A program made the translations under genes and the position numbers. This document shows, in pieces, positions 28,214-42,174 of a stretch of DNA of 64,000 nucleotides. The notes beneath the pieces were generated by a model that was given only the letters and a program-made list of their open reading frames with translations, was not told the origin of the DNA and made no database searches. This stretch comes from Polynucleobacter necessarius (GTDB taxonomy: Bacteria; Pseudomonadota; Gammaproteobacteria; Burkholderiales; Burkholderiaceae). Each line of letters starts with the position of its first letter. Position 1 is the first letter of the stretch. The stretch is taken from the NCBI RefSeq assembly GCF_900096755.1, contig NZ_LT615227.1, positions 1-64,000 on the forward strand, read 5' to 3'.

Positions 28214-29517
28214 TTATATAGAAACGACGCGCGCGGATGGGAACTCAATTGCAAATCTACTGCCCTCTCCAGGTGCACTTTCAATCAATAACTGAGCTTG
28301 GTGGCGAGTGGCGACGTGCTTAACAATAATAGCGAGGCCGAGGCCTGTGCCACCCGTTTCCCGGGAACGGCTTCTATCTACGCGATAAAAACGCTCAGTC
28401 AATCTAGGAAGATGTTCAGAAGGAATACCAGGACCAGAATCGCGAACTGAAAATTCAGCATCATTCTTAGGGGTCGCGCTCCATGCAATCTGAATATTAC
28501 CCCCATCCGGCGTATATCTGACGGCATTCGAGACAAGGTTACTAAAAGCGGAGATTAACTCTCGCTCATCCCCCAACAAGGAATAATTTGCGTCACCCTC
28601 GATTGAAATAACATGCCTGCCATGAGATAGCGCTTCGGCCTCATTCTTTAGCATTGCCAAGATGGTCTGCATGGAGACTTTGGATTGAGGCGCAGGCTGT
28701 GTATTTGCTTCGAGATTGGCCAGCGTTAACAAATCCTCTACTAAGCTCTTCATTCTCTTGCCCTGCACCATCATGAGCTCTAAGTACTCTTCCTTCTTTG
28801 CAGGCTCGAGATCCAAGGTCTGCACGGCCTCCAGAAAACCCGTCATGACTGTCAATGGTGTGCGCATCTCATGAGAAACGTTAGCAACGAAATCCCTACG
28901 CATCGCTTCAGCCTTGCGTAGATCAGTAACGTCTTGAGCCAAAAGCAGACGGCGATTCTCGGAAAATGGGAACACCTGGATCATTAAACTTAAGTTCGAG
29001 TTCGACCCCATCTGCTCAATTAATAATGGCTCATCAAACAAACGATCGTTCAAGTAACGAACAAACTCAGGACGGCGAATCAAATAATTAATTCTTTCTA
29101 AGCATCTCGCTTGAATAAAATGCCAAAGAATCGCCCAGCAATGGCGTTACACCATTCAATTTGATCGACATCATCTAACATGATGATGCCATTGGGTGAG
29201 GCTTGAAACGCATCAATAAATCGCTCGTGCTGCTTCTCGATCGCACGCACCCAACCTTTCATTCCACGAATCAATCGCTCTAGACGGGAAAAAACCTCGC
29301 CCCAGAGTCCGCTAGCGGCAGGCATGCTTTCCACGCGATCAATCAGAATGAACTTCTCCAAGCGCATTAAATTGAAATAGGAGTAAGCCAAAGGAATGCT
29401 TAGCAACCCAAAGTCCGCCAAGAAGGCTGGCAAAATCCCCCATTGCCCATAGGCAAGCCAAGAACCCACTGAAGCTAGGCTAACAATAACCAGGAAGCGA
29501 CTAATAATTGAAAACAT
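28214..29517 (-). pseudogene. phoR: Phosphate regulon sensor kinase PhoR, one-base frameshift
   Basis: The N-terminal part (start 29517) has two membrane helices, a linker and a PAS-like QASPNGIIMLDD segment, and reads to FKRDA before a stop. One missing base near 29102 returns the phase to give ERINYLIRRPEFVRYL. The rest follows: the HisKA box FVANVSHEMRTPLTV, then the N and G boxes (SNLVSNAVRYTPDGG, VRDSGPGIP, GTGLGLAIVK-like). Intact, it would phosphorylate PhoB under phosphate limitation. The C-terminal 289 residues could be translated alone from a TTG, giving an untethered kinase. Confidence 0.86.
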
Positions 29518-29540
29518 AAGCTATCTTAGACTAAGACTTG

Positions 29541-30259
29541 CTATGACTCATGCCGCCAGACTTTAGAAAAGCGATAACCACTGCCCCGAACAGTTTCAAT
29601 CATGCTATCGCAGTCCTTGAGAGCCAAGGCATCTCTCAGGCGTTTAATGTGAACATCAACTGTTCTTTCTTCTATGTAGGATTCATTACCCCAAACATGA
29701 TCCAGTAGATTTTCTCTGGAATGGACGCGCTCAGGATTGGTCATCAGGTAGGTCAGGAGACGAAATTCTGTTGGTCCTAAGGGAATTTCTATAGGCTTAA
29801 CATCACCATCCGAAAAATATACTCTATGAGCAGATTGGTCTAATGAGAGTGGGCCAATGGTAATTGGCTTTTCATTTGTGGCGCCTTCATAGCGTCTTAA
29901 TAGAGCCCTGACTCTAGCAACTAGCTCTTTTGGCGAAAAGGGCTTAGTTACGTAGTCATCAGCACCAGCATCTAAGCCTGCAACCTTATCTAGTTCTTCA
30001 CCCTTGGCAGTCAACATCAGAATCGGAATAGCGCTAGTTCGCAAATCAGCACGGAGATCCTTCGCAAATTGAACGCCCGACTTTCCAGGAAGCATCCAAT
30101 CTAAAATAATCAGGTCTGGCAATGATTCGGCCATGAGCACATTACAGCTTCATCTGCTTGCATAGCCCTTTGAGACTCAAATCCAGCGTGAGCGACGTTA
30201 ACGGCTATAAGCTCTGCAATAGAAGGCTCATCCTCAATAATCAGTATTCGCTGAACCAT
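29541..30259 (-). pseudogene. phoB: Phosphate response regulator PhoB, one-base frameshift
   Basis: The start at 30259 gives MVQRILIIEDEPSIAELIAV, up to ADEAV. At 30140/30141 one base is missing; the correct phase then reads [19 protein letters not shown] with the phosphoacceptor Asp, the TAKGEE segment, KPFSPKEL, and the winged-helix domain ending SGYRFS. About 40 residues holding the acidic pocket are out of frame with the rest. A GTG-started C-terminal piece retains the phosphorylation Asp and DNA-binding domain but lacks the acidic pair. It lies 23 bases before phoR. Confidence 0.86.
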
Positions 30260-30273
30260 GTAAGCCGCTAATC

Positions 30274-30981
30274 CTATTTAGTCGCTTCTCTCACCAACTC
30301 CTCGTGGGGCACATGCCGCACGTCAGAGCCCTTAGCAATATAAATCACAAACTCTGCGATATTTTTGACGTGGTCTCCGATACGCTCAATCGCTTTTGCA
30401 ATGGAAAGTATATCAAGACCCGCAGTAATTGTCTTTGGGTCCTCCATCATATAAGAGATTAACTTTCGCACAAATGCTCTAAATTCCTCATCAATTTGAC
30501 GGTCTTCCTGAACCACTTCAACGGCAGCAATCGTATCTAAGCGAGCAAAAGCATCCAAAAAACTACGGCACAATAAAGAAATCGCCATTTGCCCAGAAAG
30601 TTTGATTTCAACAGCATTAATCTCGGTTTGGATATTAGATTCAATTAAACGCTTGGTTCTCTTGGCCACCCGTTCTGCCTCATCACCCGCACGCTCTAAA
30701 TTCGTGATTGCCTTAGAAATCGCCATGACCAAACGAAGATCTCTTGCAGTAGGCTGTCTACGTGCAATAAATTCTGTACAAGTAAGGTCAATCTGAACCT
30801 CATAATCATTTACTAGCTTTTCCGACTGGATGACTTGATTGCAAAGTTCTAAGTTCATTTCCGAAAATGCTCTCATAGCATTTGAAATTTGGGACTCGAC
30901 CAATCCGCCCATTTCCAGCAACTTGCTGCATAAGCCATTAAGGTCGGTGTCAAACTGTGAAGATAAGTGTTTATCAGGCAT
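30274..30981 (-). CDS. phoU: Phosphate signalling protein PhoU
   Basis: This 235-residue, all-helical protein has two PhoU repeats, with metal-binding E/D-rich patterns such as ERAGDEAERVAKRTKRL and IERIGDHVKNIAEFV. The start at 30981 (MPDKHLSSQF) is chosen; a longer reading runs into pstB. PhoU links PstSCAB activity to PhoR to keep the regulon off when phosphate is plentiful. It is intact even though phoR, phoB, pstA and pstS are broken. Confidence 0.92.
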   Translation of the reverse strand: MPDKHLSSQFDTDLNGLCSKLLEMGGLVESQISNAMRAFSEMNLELCNQVIQSEKLVNDYEVQIDLTCTEFIARRQPTARDLRLVMAISKAITNLERAGDEAERVAKRTKRLIESNIQTEINAVEIKLSGQMAISLLCRSFLDAFARLDTIAAVEVVQEDRQIDEEFRAFVRKLISYMMEDPKTITAGLDILSIAKAIERIGDHVKNIAEFVIYIAKGSDVRHVPHEELVREATK

Positions 30982-30991
30982 GATTTTCCTT

Positions 30992-31744
30992 TTAGCCGAA
31001 ACGGCCTGTAATGTAATCCTCGGTTTCTTTACGCTTTGGTTTAATGAAGATCTCATCTGTTTTACCAAACTCAATAAGACTTCCCAAATACATGAATGCT
31101 GTGTAATCCGAGACACGTGCAGCTTGTTGCATATTGTGGGTCACAATCACAATGGTGTAATCGTTTTTGAGCTCATTAATAAGCTCTTCAATCTTGGCCG
31201 TAGAAATAGGATCCAATGCCGAGGTAGGTTCATCCAAAAGCAACACTGAAGGCTTAACCGCTACACCCCTGGCAATGCATAGGCGCTGTTGCTGTCCGCC
31301 AGATAGAGATAGGCCGCTTTGATTGAGCTTATCCTTAACTTCACCCCAAAGAACTGCTTTATTGAGGGCCCACTCTACCCTCTCATCCATTTCTGCACGA
31401 GAGAGCTTTTCGTATAGGCGCACACCAAATGCAATGTTTTCGCAGATCGACATCGGAAATGGCGTTGGTTTCTGAAAAACCATGCCGATTCTAGATCTCA
31501 ATAAATTCAGATCGCGATTAGAGTCCAGAATATTCTCGCCGTAGAAGTTAATTTCACCCTCAGCTCTTTGGCCAGGATAGAGATCGTACATACGGTTTAA
31601 GGAGCGCAATAAAGTGGACTTACCGCAACCAGATGGTCCAATAAAAGCGGTCACTTTTTTCTCTTCAATATCCAGATTGATATTTTTCAACCCCTGATAA
31701 CTACCGTAGTAGAAATTTAAATGACGAATCTCAATTGCATTCAT
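30992..31744 (-). CDS. pstB: Phosphate ABC transporter ATP-binding protein PstB
   Basis: This 250-residue ATPase has Walker A GPSGCGKS, signature [10 protein letters not shown], Walker [12 protein letters not shown], and the PstB-typical [15 protein letters not shown] and [12 protein letters not shown] segments. It energises high-affinity phosphate import through PstC/PstA. It lies 10 bases before phoU and three bases after pstA. It is intact, but its partner PstA is heavily broken. Confidence 0.94.
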   Translation of the reverse strand: MNAIEIRHLNFYYGSYQGLKNINLDIEEKKVTAFIGPSGCGKSTLLRSLNRMYDLYPGQRAEGEINFYGENILDSNRDLNLLRSRIGMVFQKPTPFPMSICENIAFGVRLYEKLSRAEMDERVEWALNKAVLWGEVKDKLNQSGLSLSGGQQQRLCIARGVAVKPSVLLLDEPTSALDPISTAKIEELINELKNDYTIVIVTHNMQQAARVSDYTAFMYLGSLIEFGKTDEIFIKPKRKETEDYITGRFG

Positions 31745-31747
31745 AAA

Positions 31748-32590
31748 TTAACCCTGCACTTTGTCACGGAAAACGACTCTGGCCACAATATTGAGACCTA
31801 GAACCGCAAAAGTAATTAATAAAGCCCCGCCCCAGGCCAAATTGACCCATTTATCGTATGGGCTCATGGCGAACTGGAATATCACCACTGGCAAATTAGC
31901 CATGGGAGCATTCATATTGGTAGAGAAGAATTGATTATTTAAGGCTGTGAACAATAAAGGGGCTGTCTCACCACTCACTCGAGCCAATGACAGCAGTATT
32001 CCGGTCATTACGCCACTTTGCGCTGCGCGTAGGGTAATCTTAAAGCCACTTTCCATTTTGGTGCACCCAATGCATAAGCGGCCTCACGCAAACTTCCAGG
32101 CACCAAACGCAACATATTCTCAGTTGTTCTAACAATAACCGGAACAGCGATAGCGCGATGGTTCCAGCCCAGCCAGAAAAATGCTTTACCTGTGCGGCCA
32201 ATAATGCATAAACAAAGAGGCCAATCACAATCCGATGGGGCAGACAACATAATGTCCGTCACAAATCGAGTAACTGATGCAACCTTACTCTTATTGCCGT
32301 ACTCAGATAAATAAATGCCTGCCATTACTCCAACGGGGGCGCTAATTAAGGTGCAGCATCCTACAAGCATTAAGCTGCCAACGATCGCATTCGCTAGGCC
32401 GCCGCCGTCAGAACCTGGCGCAGGCGTGCTCTCTAGAAACATCGATAAATGAATCGAGGAAAAGCCTTTGTACAACAAAACGCCTAAGATCCAGAGCAAA
32501 AAAAATCATCCCAAGGCTCATGGCACCCACTGATAGCGCCAGGCTAATTGCATTTACACGCTTTCGTCTTGCGAAGATTGGGTCACTCAT
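31748..32590 (-). pseudogene. pstA: Phosphate ABC transporter permease PstA, at least four frameshifts
   Basis: The start at 32590 ([12 protein letters not shown]) overlaps the pstC stop as ATGA. Lesions in order are: an eight-T run (forward A8, 32498-32505) that shifts GMIFF; one extra base at 32232-32233 before [14 protein letters not shown]; one missing base near 32145 before [13 protein letters not shown]; and one missing base near 32039 before [13 protein letters not shown]. Between lesions the permease reads normally, including GAPKWKVAL and the EAA-like [17 protein letters not shown] loop. All four lie in or beside short runs. This is the most heavily damaged gene in the window. Confidence 0.9.
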
Positions 32591-33579
32591 GATTTCAGAC
32601 CTTCCCGCTTCTCCATGCGCAATAACATCCACTTGGCAACCGCAAGAACAATGAACGTGATCATGAAGAGTGCAAGCGCTAATGCAAACAATGAGGAGAA
32701 ATGCGGCCCTACTTCCGCCCCTCCAAACTCATTGGCCAAGGTAGAGGCAATAGAGTTGCCTGGAGAAAATAAGGAGGAAGACAGTCTGTGTGCATTACCA
32801 ATGACAAAGGTAACCGCCATGGTTTCACCAAGCGCCCTACCTAAACCCAACATCACGCCACCAATTACACCTGCTCGGGTGTAAGGCAAAACAATATTGC
32901 GCACCACTTCCCATGTTATGCACCCAATACCATATGCAGACTCTTTAAGCACGGGAGGCACTATCTCGAATACATCGCGCATAACGGAAGCGATAAACGG
33001 CAAAATCATCATTGCCAATATCAATTCAGCACAAAGAATGCCAATGCCATTAAAGGCGCCTCGGAACAAAAGACCAAATAATGGAATTTGCCCAAGAGTG
33101 GCGGCTAAAGCGGGCTCAATGTACTCCGCAAATAGCGGTGCAAAGATAAATAAACCAAACATTCCATAAATAATCGATGGGACTGCTGCCAAGAGCTCAA
33201 TTGCCGTACCAAGAGGACGGCGCAAATAGCCCGGACAGAGCTCCGTTAAAAATACAGCAATGCCAAAACTAAGGGGCACAGCAATCACTAACGCGATAAC
33301 AGAGGTGACCAAGGTTCCATAGATGGCAATCAGGCCGCCAAACTGACCATTCACTACATCCCACTCTTCTGAAATGAAAAATGCTGGTCCAAACTCATGC
33401 AGGGCTGGCCATGCATTAATAAGCAGAGACGCAATGATGCCAAGCAATACGATCAGAACCGACAATGCGAAGAATTGGGTTGCTCTATGAAAGAGCATGT
33501 CCTGAAAACGCTGAACCCTGGCTACTCGAAGTGCCTGCGGGGAAACAGCGTTTGCAGAGACGTTAACTGCTTCAGACAT
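32587..33579 (-). CDS. pstC: Phosphate ABC transporter permease PstC
   Basis: This 330-residue permease has six to seven helices, the [17 protein letters not shown] segment, and the cytoplasmic EAA loop [19 protein letters not shown]. It pairs with PstA to form the phosphate channel. It is intact, overlaps pstA by four bases, and starts seven bases after pstS ends. Confidence 0.92.
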   Translation of the reverse strand: MSEAVNVSANAVSPQALRVARVQRFQDMLFHRATQFFALSVLIVLLGIIASLLINAWPALHEFGPAFFISEEWDVVNGQFGGLIAIYGTLVTSVIALVIAVPLSFGIAVFLTELCPGYLRRPLGTAIELLAAVPSIIYGMFGLFIFAPLFAEYIEPALAATLGQIPLFGLLFRGAFNGIGILCAELILAMMILPFIASVMRDVFEIVPPVLKESAYGIGCITWEVVRNIVLPYTRAGVIGGVMLGLGRALGETMAVTFVIGNAHRLSSSLFSPGNSIASTLANEFGGAEVGPHFSSLFALALALFMITFIVLAVAKWMLLRMEKREGLKS

Positions 33580-34265
33580 ATCGACTTACTTAGCCTTAAT
33601 CTTTGACCATACATTCTTGCGAATGTAGTCAGTAGTTGAATCTGGCATTGGCACGTAATCGAGATCTTCGGCCATCTTCTTGCCATCCTTAAAGGCAAAG
33701 TCGAAGAATTTCAATACTTCAGCTGCATTTGCCTTGTTGTCCGGATCTTTGTACATCAAGATGAAAGATGCGCCAGTGATAGGCCATGACTTTGCACCGG
33801 ATGCATTCGTGATAAAGGTACCCATGCCTGGGACTTTAGACCAATCTGTACCGGCAGCAGCGGCTGCAAAAGTAAGATCGTCGGGAGCAACAAACTGACC
33901 ATCTTTGTTTTTCAAAGAAATAAAAGTCATTTTGTTTTTCTTGGCATAAGCGTACTCAACATAGCCAACAGAGTTTTTGACCCGTGAAACGTTAGCAGCT
34001 ACACCCTCATTGCCTTTGCCCCCTACTGTAGAAGCCGCTGGCCACTTGACTGAAGCACCAGAGCCCACAGAGTCTTTAAACATCGAGCTTGTCTTCGCCA
34101 AATAGTCCGCAAAGATCACTGTTGTGCCAGAACCATCAGCGCGCACTACTACGGTAATTGGGCTACTAGGAATCTTTACACCAGGATTCATGATTGCGAT
34201 ACGCTTGTCGCCCCAATCAGAAATAACACCCTGGAAAATATCAGCCAATGTTGGCCCATCTAACT

Positions 34266-34273
34266 TAATTAAT
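34266..34273 (-). repeat. 4-bp tandem duplication in pstS
   Basis: TAAT occurs twice in tandem on the plus strand. Removing one copy joins PGEI directly to KLDGPTLAD. Confidence 0.8.
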
Positions 34274-34548
34274 CTCACCTGGCTTCACACCTTCAACGTT
34301 AATCACTGGAACCACACCCCCAATAATTGCTGGGAACTGAACCAAGCCGTCCTTTTCTAGGTCGTCAAACTTCACCGGATTATCAGTAGCACCAAAATCA
34401 ACTGTTTTAGCTTTGATCTGTTTAATGCCACCGGAAGATCCAATGGATTGGTAATTTAAGTTAGAGCCAGTTTTCGCTTTATAGGCTTCTGCCCACTTTG
34501 CATATACAGGGTAAGGAAATGTGGCGCCGGCACCAGTCATGTCGGCAG

Positions 34549-34562
34549 CAAATACCAAATAC
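34549..34562 (-). repeat. 7-bp tandem duplication in the pstS signal peptide
   Basis: CAAATAC occurs twice in tandem on the plus strand (GTATTTG on the coding strand). Removing one copy restores the reading from VASSSGVF to AADMTG. Confidence 0.85.
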
Positions 34563-34690
34563 GCCACTACTTGAAGCTACAACTGCAATCGAAATGGCGC
34601 CATTCAGTAACGCTGTTTTCAAAAGAGATCTCATGTATCTATCCTCAATAATCATCGCAAAAATACGATATTTAGACGATACGTGGGGAA

Positions 34691-34709
34691 TATGACACTT
34701 TTATGACAG
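34691..34709 (-). promoter_or_regulatory. Pho box upstream of pstS
   Basis: On the minus strand the sequence reads CTGTCATAAAAGTGTCATA: two 7-base PhoB half-sites, CTGTCAT and GTGTCAT, separated by AAAA. This matches the E. coli consensus with one difference in the second half. It sits 57 bases before the pstS ATG, where PhoB would bind to activate the whole pst-pho unit. Confidence 0.9.
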
Positions 34710-34723
34710 CCTAAATGGTGGTT

Positions 34724-35494
34724 TTATTGGACGCATGAAGAATTTGCCTCGGCTTGACTAAAATCTTGTGAATTTTTGAGTCTTTCATCATTTCCGGGGT
34801 GGGTTGAAAGGAAAGCTAATGCCGGGCCTTGCCCTAAGGCATTCATTTTTTCTGCAAATCGATAGCTTCCACAGGGGGAATAGCCTGCCTTTAAAGCCAG
34901 CCTCATGCCAAATTTATCAGCATCACGCTCATCATCCCTGCTATAGGACAGCCCTGCACCCTTAACCGCATTTCCCACCAGGAGCCCGCTAAAGGGGATG
35001 AAATAGCTAGAAATTGCCCCCAAAGCCTGACTGGCCACTCCAATAGCAACATCCCTATTTTTGGCGCAATCCGGTTGGGTATGACCCAAATGATGATGTC
35101 CCAACTCATGGCCAAAAACTGCGGCAATCACATCGGGATCATCGCCAAATTGGCGCATAAATCCATTGGTAAACACAATGCAATATTGCCCATTTTGCAG
35201 GCTTGCAAAAGCATTAATATCATCACTCTCTGAAAAGCCCACAACAAATTTAACTGGGCTTACTTTGGCAATTTTTCCTCGTATGACCGCCAAATTTCGC
35301 TAAGCGCTTGGGTCAATCCCATTCAATGAGCCACTTGAGATTGGCCTTCCGGTTTCTTGCTTTGCGGCCGTATTCCACCAAACTTCATTTGGAACCTGAA
35401 TAACATCTTCACGATCGGACTTCTTGCTTGAGCACGCAAACAAAAAGGTGCTTAAGAGCACTAACCCTAGCGCATGCTGAATTCTCAAATGCAT
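34724..35494 (-). pseudogene. M48 family metalloprotease lipoprotein with in-frame TAG
   Basis: The start at 35494 gives a signal peptide with lipobox LFAC (Cys21). The frame reads to GIDPSA, meets TAG at 35300-35302, and continues in the same frame as RNLAVIRGKIAKVSP. The protease domain follows with zinc motif HELGHHHLGH and the downstream glutamate of DERDADKFG. M48 lipoproteins process misfolded envelope proteins. A TTG codon just after the stop could start a cytoplasmic 189-residue domain without signal. A single base change from CAG or GAG to TAG would explain the break. Confidence 0.83.
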
Positions 35495-35536
35495 CTTGAT
35501 CCAATGAAAGTGGTTTTCTCAATCAGACTATTGAAT

Positions 35537-35626
<90 letters not shown>

Positions 35627-35677
35627 GGTGTATCTAGGATAAAACTTAAATATTGATCCTGCTTAAAGATCTTCTAT

Positions 35678-36057
35678 CTATTGATCGCAAACGCCTGTCA
35701 TCAGCAGCGAGCCAGAGAAGAATCCAAAAGGCTTCTTACCGTCTTTTGCAAAACCCTCAATACTCAAATAGTCTACAAATGCGCCATTCTTACCTGCGGC
35801 ATTTTTCTTCCAAATGACTTTATAAGGATTACTCTCACCTCCAGAGGCTATGACCATTGGCTTCCCCAAGGAGTCCATCACATCCCCAATCACTTCTCCG
35901 GTTTTCTTGACTACCGCAAACTCTTGACCCACCCTAGGACTATCTTGAGCAATGGTGAGCTCAGCACCACGCATCGATAGGTTTTTTCAGTAGCAAAAGC
36001 ACCTGGAGAAATTGATGCCGAGCAAATCAAGATTAAGAATAATGAAAGCTTATTCAT
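35678..36057 (-). pseudogene. Small secreted protein of unknown function, frameshifted at T6
   Basis: The start at 36057 gives a clear signal peptide, MNKLSLFLILICSASIS to AFA. Five residues later the frame is lost. The continuing phase, MRGAELTIAQDSPRVGQEF to GSLLMTGVCDQ, is open to 35678. A run of six T on the plus strand (35982-35987) lies at the point where one more base would make a single protein of about 126 residues (ATEKNLSMRGAEL). The family is not recognised. Confidence 0.7.
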
Positions 36058-36089
36058 TTGAGTAAATCTGCTTTTCACTTACCAAGAGA

Positions 36090-37412
<1,323 letters not shown>

Positions 37413-37427
37413 TTAGGTATATGGGCT

Positions 37428-38111
37428 CTAGTTTAAGCGCAAGACTTCTGCCCCGGCGGGCGGATTGAAAGTAAAGCGATTGGCAGGCAAATTCACATTG
37501 AGCTGGATCTTATCTAGGGTAACAAGCACTACACTACCCAATCCATCGGTAAGTTCAAGGGCTTTAGGCAAACCGTTGGCCATGCCAATCGAAATCTTGG
37601 TGTACGGTAAATCATTTTTACCTTTGGCATTAGGGTCTTTTTTAGGCGTTAGAGCTACCCACTTCATACCCAATCGCTCTTCCCCATCCACCAGATCGAA
37701 GTGCTGATCTAACGAACTCTCACCAAAGAGAATTGCTGCTGGAGTTGATGCCAATGCTTGTCCAGCTGGACGAAAGGTTGCTTGATTTAAATCCTTATCC
37801 CACAGAATGAGTTGTTTGCCATCAGCGATGAGCTTTTGCTCAAATGGTTTTTGCGTATCCCAAATAAAATGGCCGGGACGCTGAAACACAAAATGACCTT
37901 GGGTTTGGCGCACTACTTTTAAACCTTTATCTTGCGGCTCATTTGCTTTAGGTGCGCGTAACTGCTGCTGCACAAAATCGCCTTCAGCTGTTTTTGAGCT
38001 GCGTACGAACTGATGCAATTGCTCTGAACCACCCTCCGTTTGAGATAGAGCGGCATTTGAAAATAAGATGCTGACAATACTGAGGATTGCTGCTATGAGA
38101 ACTCTTGGCAT
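37428..38111 (-). CDS. lolA: Outer-membrane lipoprotein carrier protein LolA
   Basis: This 227-residue periplasmic chaperone has a signal peptide and the LolA pattern: FVQQQLRAPKA, GHFVFQRPGHFIWDTQKPFEQ, the VVLVTLDKIQLN strand and the C-terminal RFTFNPPAGAEVLR. It carries lipoproteins from LolCDE to the outer membrane and is normally essential. It sits between ftsK and serS, the common order in betaproteobacteria, six bases after ftsK ends. Confidence 0.92.
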   Translation of the reverse strand: MPRVLIAAILSIVSILFSNAALSQTEGGSEQLHQFVRSSKTAEGDFVQQQLRAPKANEPQDKGLKVVRQTQGHFVFQRPGHFIWDTQKPFEQKLIADGKQLILWDKDLNQATFRPAGQALASTPAAILFGESSLDQHFDLVDGEERLGMKWVALTPKKDPNAKGKNDLPYTKISIGMANGLPKALELTDGLGSVVLVTLDKIQLNVNLPANRFTFNPPAGAEVLRLN

Positions 38112-38117
38112 GGAACC

Positions 38118-41428
<3,311 letters not shown>

Positions 41429-41460
41429 GTTTTGCAAGCTCATTTGCTTTCTTTTTATTT

Positions 41461-41478
41461 GAGGTTTCTGAGGTTTCT
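41461..41478. repeat. 9-bp tandem repeat between trxB and the antitoxin gene
   Basis: GAGGTTTCT occurs twice in direct tandem, ending at the antitoxin stop codon. It resembles the short tandem duplications that break genes elsewhere in the window, but here it is in or next to non-coding sequence. Confidence 0.7.
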
Positions 41479-41819
41479 TATACGCTTAGGGCCAGTAAAG
41501 CTACCTCAGGCGCACGATCCAATATTTTTAGCAGCGCTTTTGCTGCGCCTGTTGGACTTCTTTTTCCCTGCTCCCAATTTCGAATAGTTTCCAAGGAAAC
41601 TTCTATGCGATTTGAGAACTCTTGTTGAGATAAGCCACTCCGTTCACGAACTCGCTTTGCATATTTTGCGGCATCTTGCATGGCCTCGTCATCGTCTTGC
41701 TGTTGGTGTAGCTTTATGAGACGCTCAGAAGTTGCATCTAATAGCTTCTTATTTACAACCCCCTTGGGGAAGCTTTTAGGGTTATTTAGATCAACGCTAA
41801 CTCGTACTATTTTTTTCAT
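41478..41819 (-). CDS. HTH-domain antitoxin, partner of BrnT-like toxin
   Basis: This 113-residue protein has a C-terminal XRE-type helix-turn-helix (RSGLSQQEFSNRIEVSLETI, then RNWEQGKRSPTGAAKALL). The start at 41819 (MKKIVRVSVDLN) overlaps the toxin stop by 23 bases, giving coupled translation. The toxin-first order and size match BrnTA-like pairs, in which the antitoxin neutralises the toxin and represses the operon. Both genes are intact, in contrast to many neighbours. Confidence 0.8.
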   Translation of the reverse strand: MKKIVRVSVDLNNPKSFPKGVVNKKLLDATSERLIKLHQQQDDDEAMQDAAKYAKRVRERSGLSQQEFSNRIEVSLETIRNWEQGKRSPTGAAKALLKILDRAPEVALLALSV

Positions 41820-42075
41820 ATCGCTTGACCTCCCTGTTGTTAGCTTTCCTTGCTGAAATAATTCTGATGGCCTTAACTCTTCTAGTGAACACAACTACGA
41901 AGACCCTTTTATCAATTGCTCCTATTGCGCGATAACGCTCTTCCCCGTAATCCCATCTTTGGTCATGCTCAATAACTATCGCAGGATCTTTAAAAATTGA
42001 TATCACATATGCAAAATCAAAATTTCGAGAGGTCTGGCCTGAGTTACTTTTAGCCAAATCCCATTCAAAATCCAT
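41797..42075 (-). CDS. brnT: BrnT-family (DUF497) ribonuclease toxin
   Basis: This 92-residue protein starts at 42075 with MDFEWDLAKSNSGQ. It shows the BrnT pattern: FEWD, then FKDPAIVIEHDQRWDYGEERY, IGAIDKRVFVVVFT and the C-terminal RIISARKANNREVKRYE. The usual KHG step near residue 15 is replaced by TSRN, a small departure. BrnT is an RNase that slows growth when its antitoxin is lost. The gene begins six bases after a 27-bp palindrome, a likely autoregulatory operator. Confidence 0.82.
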   Translation of the reverse strand: MDFEWDLAKSNSGQTSRNFDFAYVISIFKDPAIVIEHDQRWDYGEERYRAIGAIDKRVFVVVFTRRVKAIRIISARKANNREVKRYEKNSTS

Positions 42076-42080
42076 TAACC

Positions 42081-42107
42081 CTATAGTAGGCCATTGGCCT
42101 ACTATAG
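42081..42107. promoter_or_regulatory. 27-bp perfect palindrome, likely brnT operator
   Basis: Two 13-base arms, CTATAGTAGGCCA and TGGCCTACTATAG, flank a single central T and match perfectly. The site lies five bases upstream of the brnT start, overlapping the place expected for the transcription start and ribosome-binding site. This fits binding by the dimeric HTH antitoxin encoded in the operon. It is too close to the ATG to be a terminator and lacks a T-run. Confidence 0.8.
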
Positions 42108-42124
42108 TCAAGCGATTTCAAAAT

Positions 42125-42153
42125 TAAAAACGCCTAGCAATGCTAGGCGTTTT
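42125..42153. terminator. Bidirectional terminator after hppA
   Basis: The arms AAAAACGCCTAGCA and TGCTAGGCGTTTTT meet around one base (A42139), with A and T runs on both flanks. It separates hppA from the toxin-antitoxin pair; both units run on the minus strand. Confidence 0.88.
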
Positions 42154-42174
42154 TGTTTGTTGCGGTTTTATTAC

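Larger units (their letters stand above)
33586..34634 (-). pseudogene. pstS: Phosphate-binding protein PstS, two tandem-duplication frameshifts
   Basis: The ATG at 34634 with upstream GAGGA starts the signal peptide MRSLLKTALLNG. At 34549-34562 the 7-base unit CAAATAC (forward) is duplicated in tandem, which breaks the signal peptide before [19 protein letters not shown]. At 34266-34273 TAAT is duplicated, which breaks PGEI from KLDGPTLADIF. Deleting one copy of each restores a normal 340-residue PstS, including the phosphate-site segments [16 protein letters not shown] and RADGSGTT. The upstream Pho box is intact. Confidence 0.9.

Noticed and set aside
42081..42107. 27-bp palindrome as a terminator of hppA
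   Set aside because: It has no T-run and almost no loop, and a proper terminator already lies at 42125-42153.
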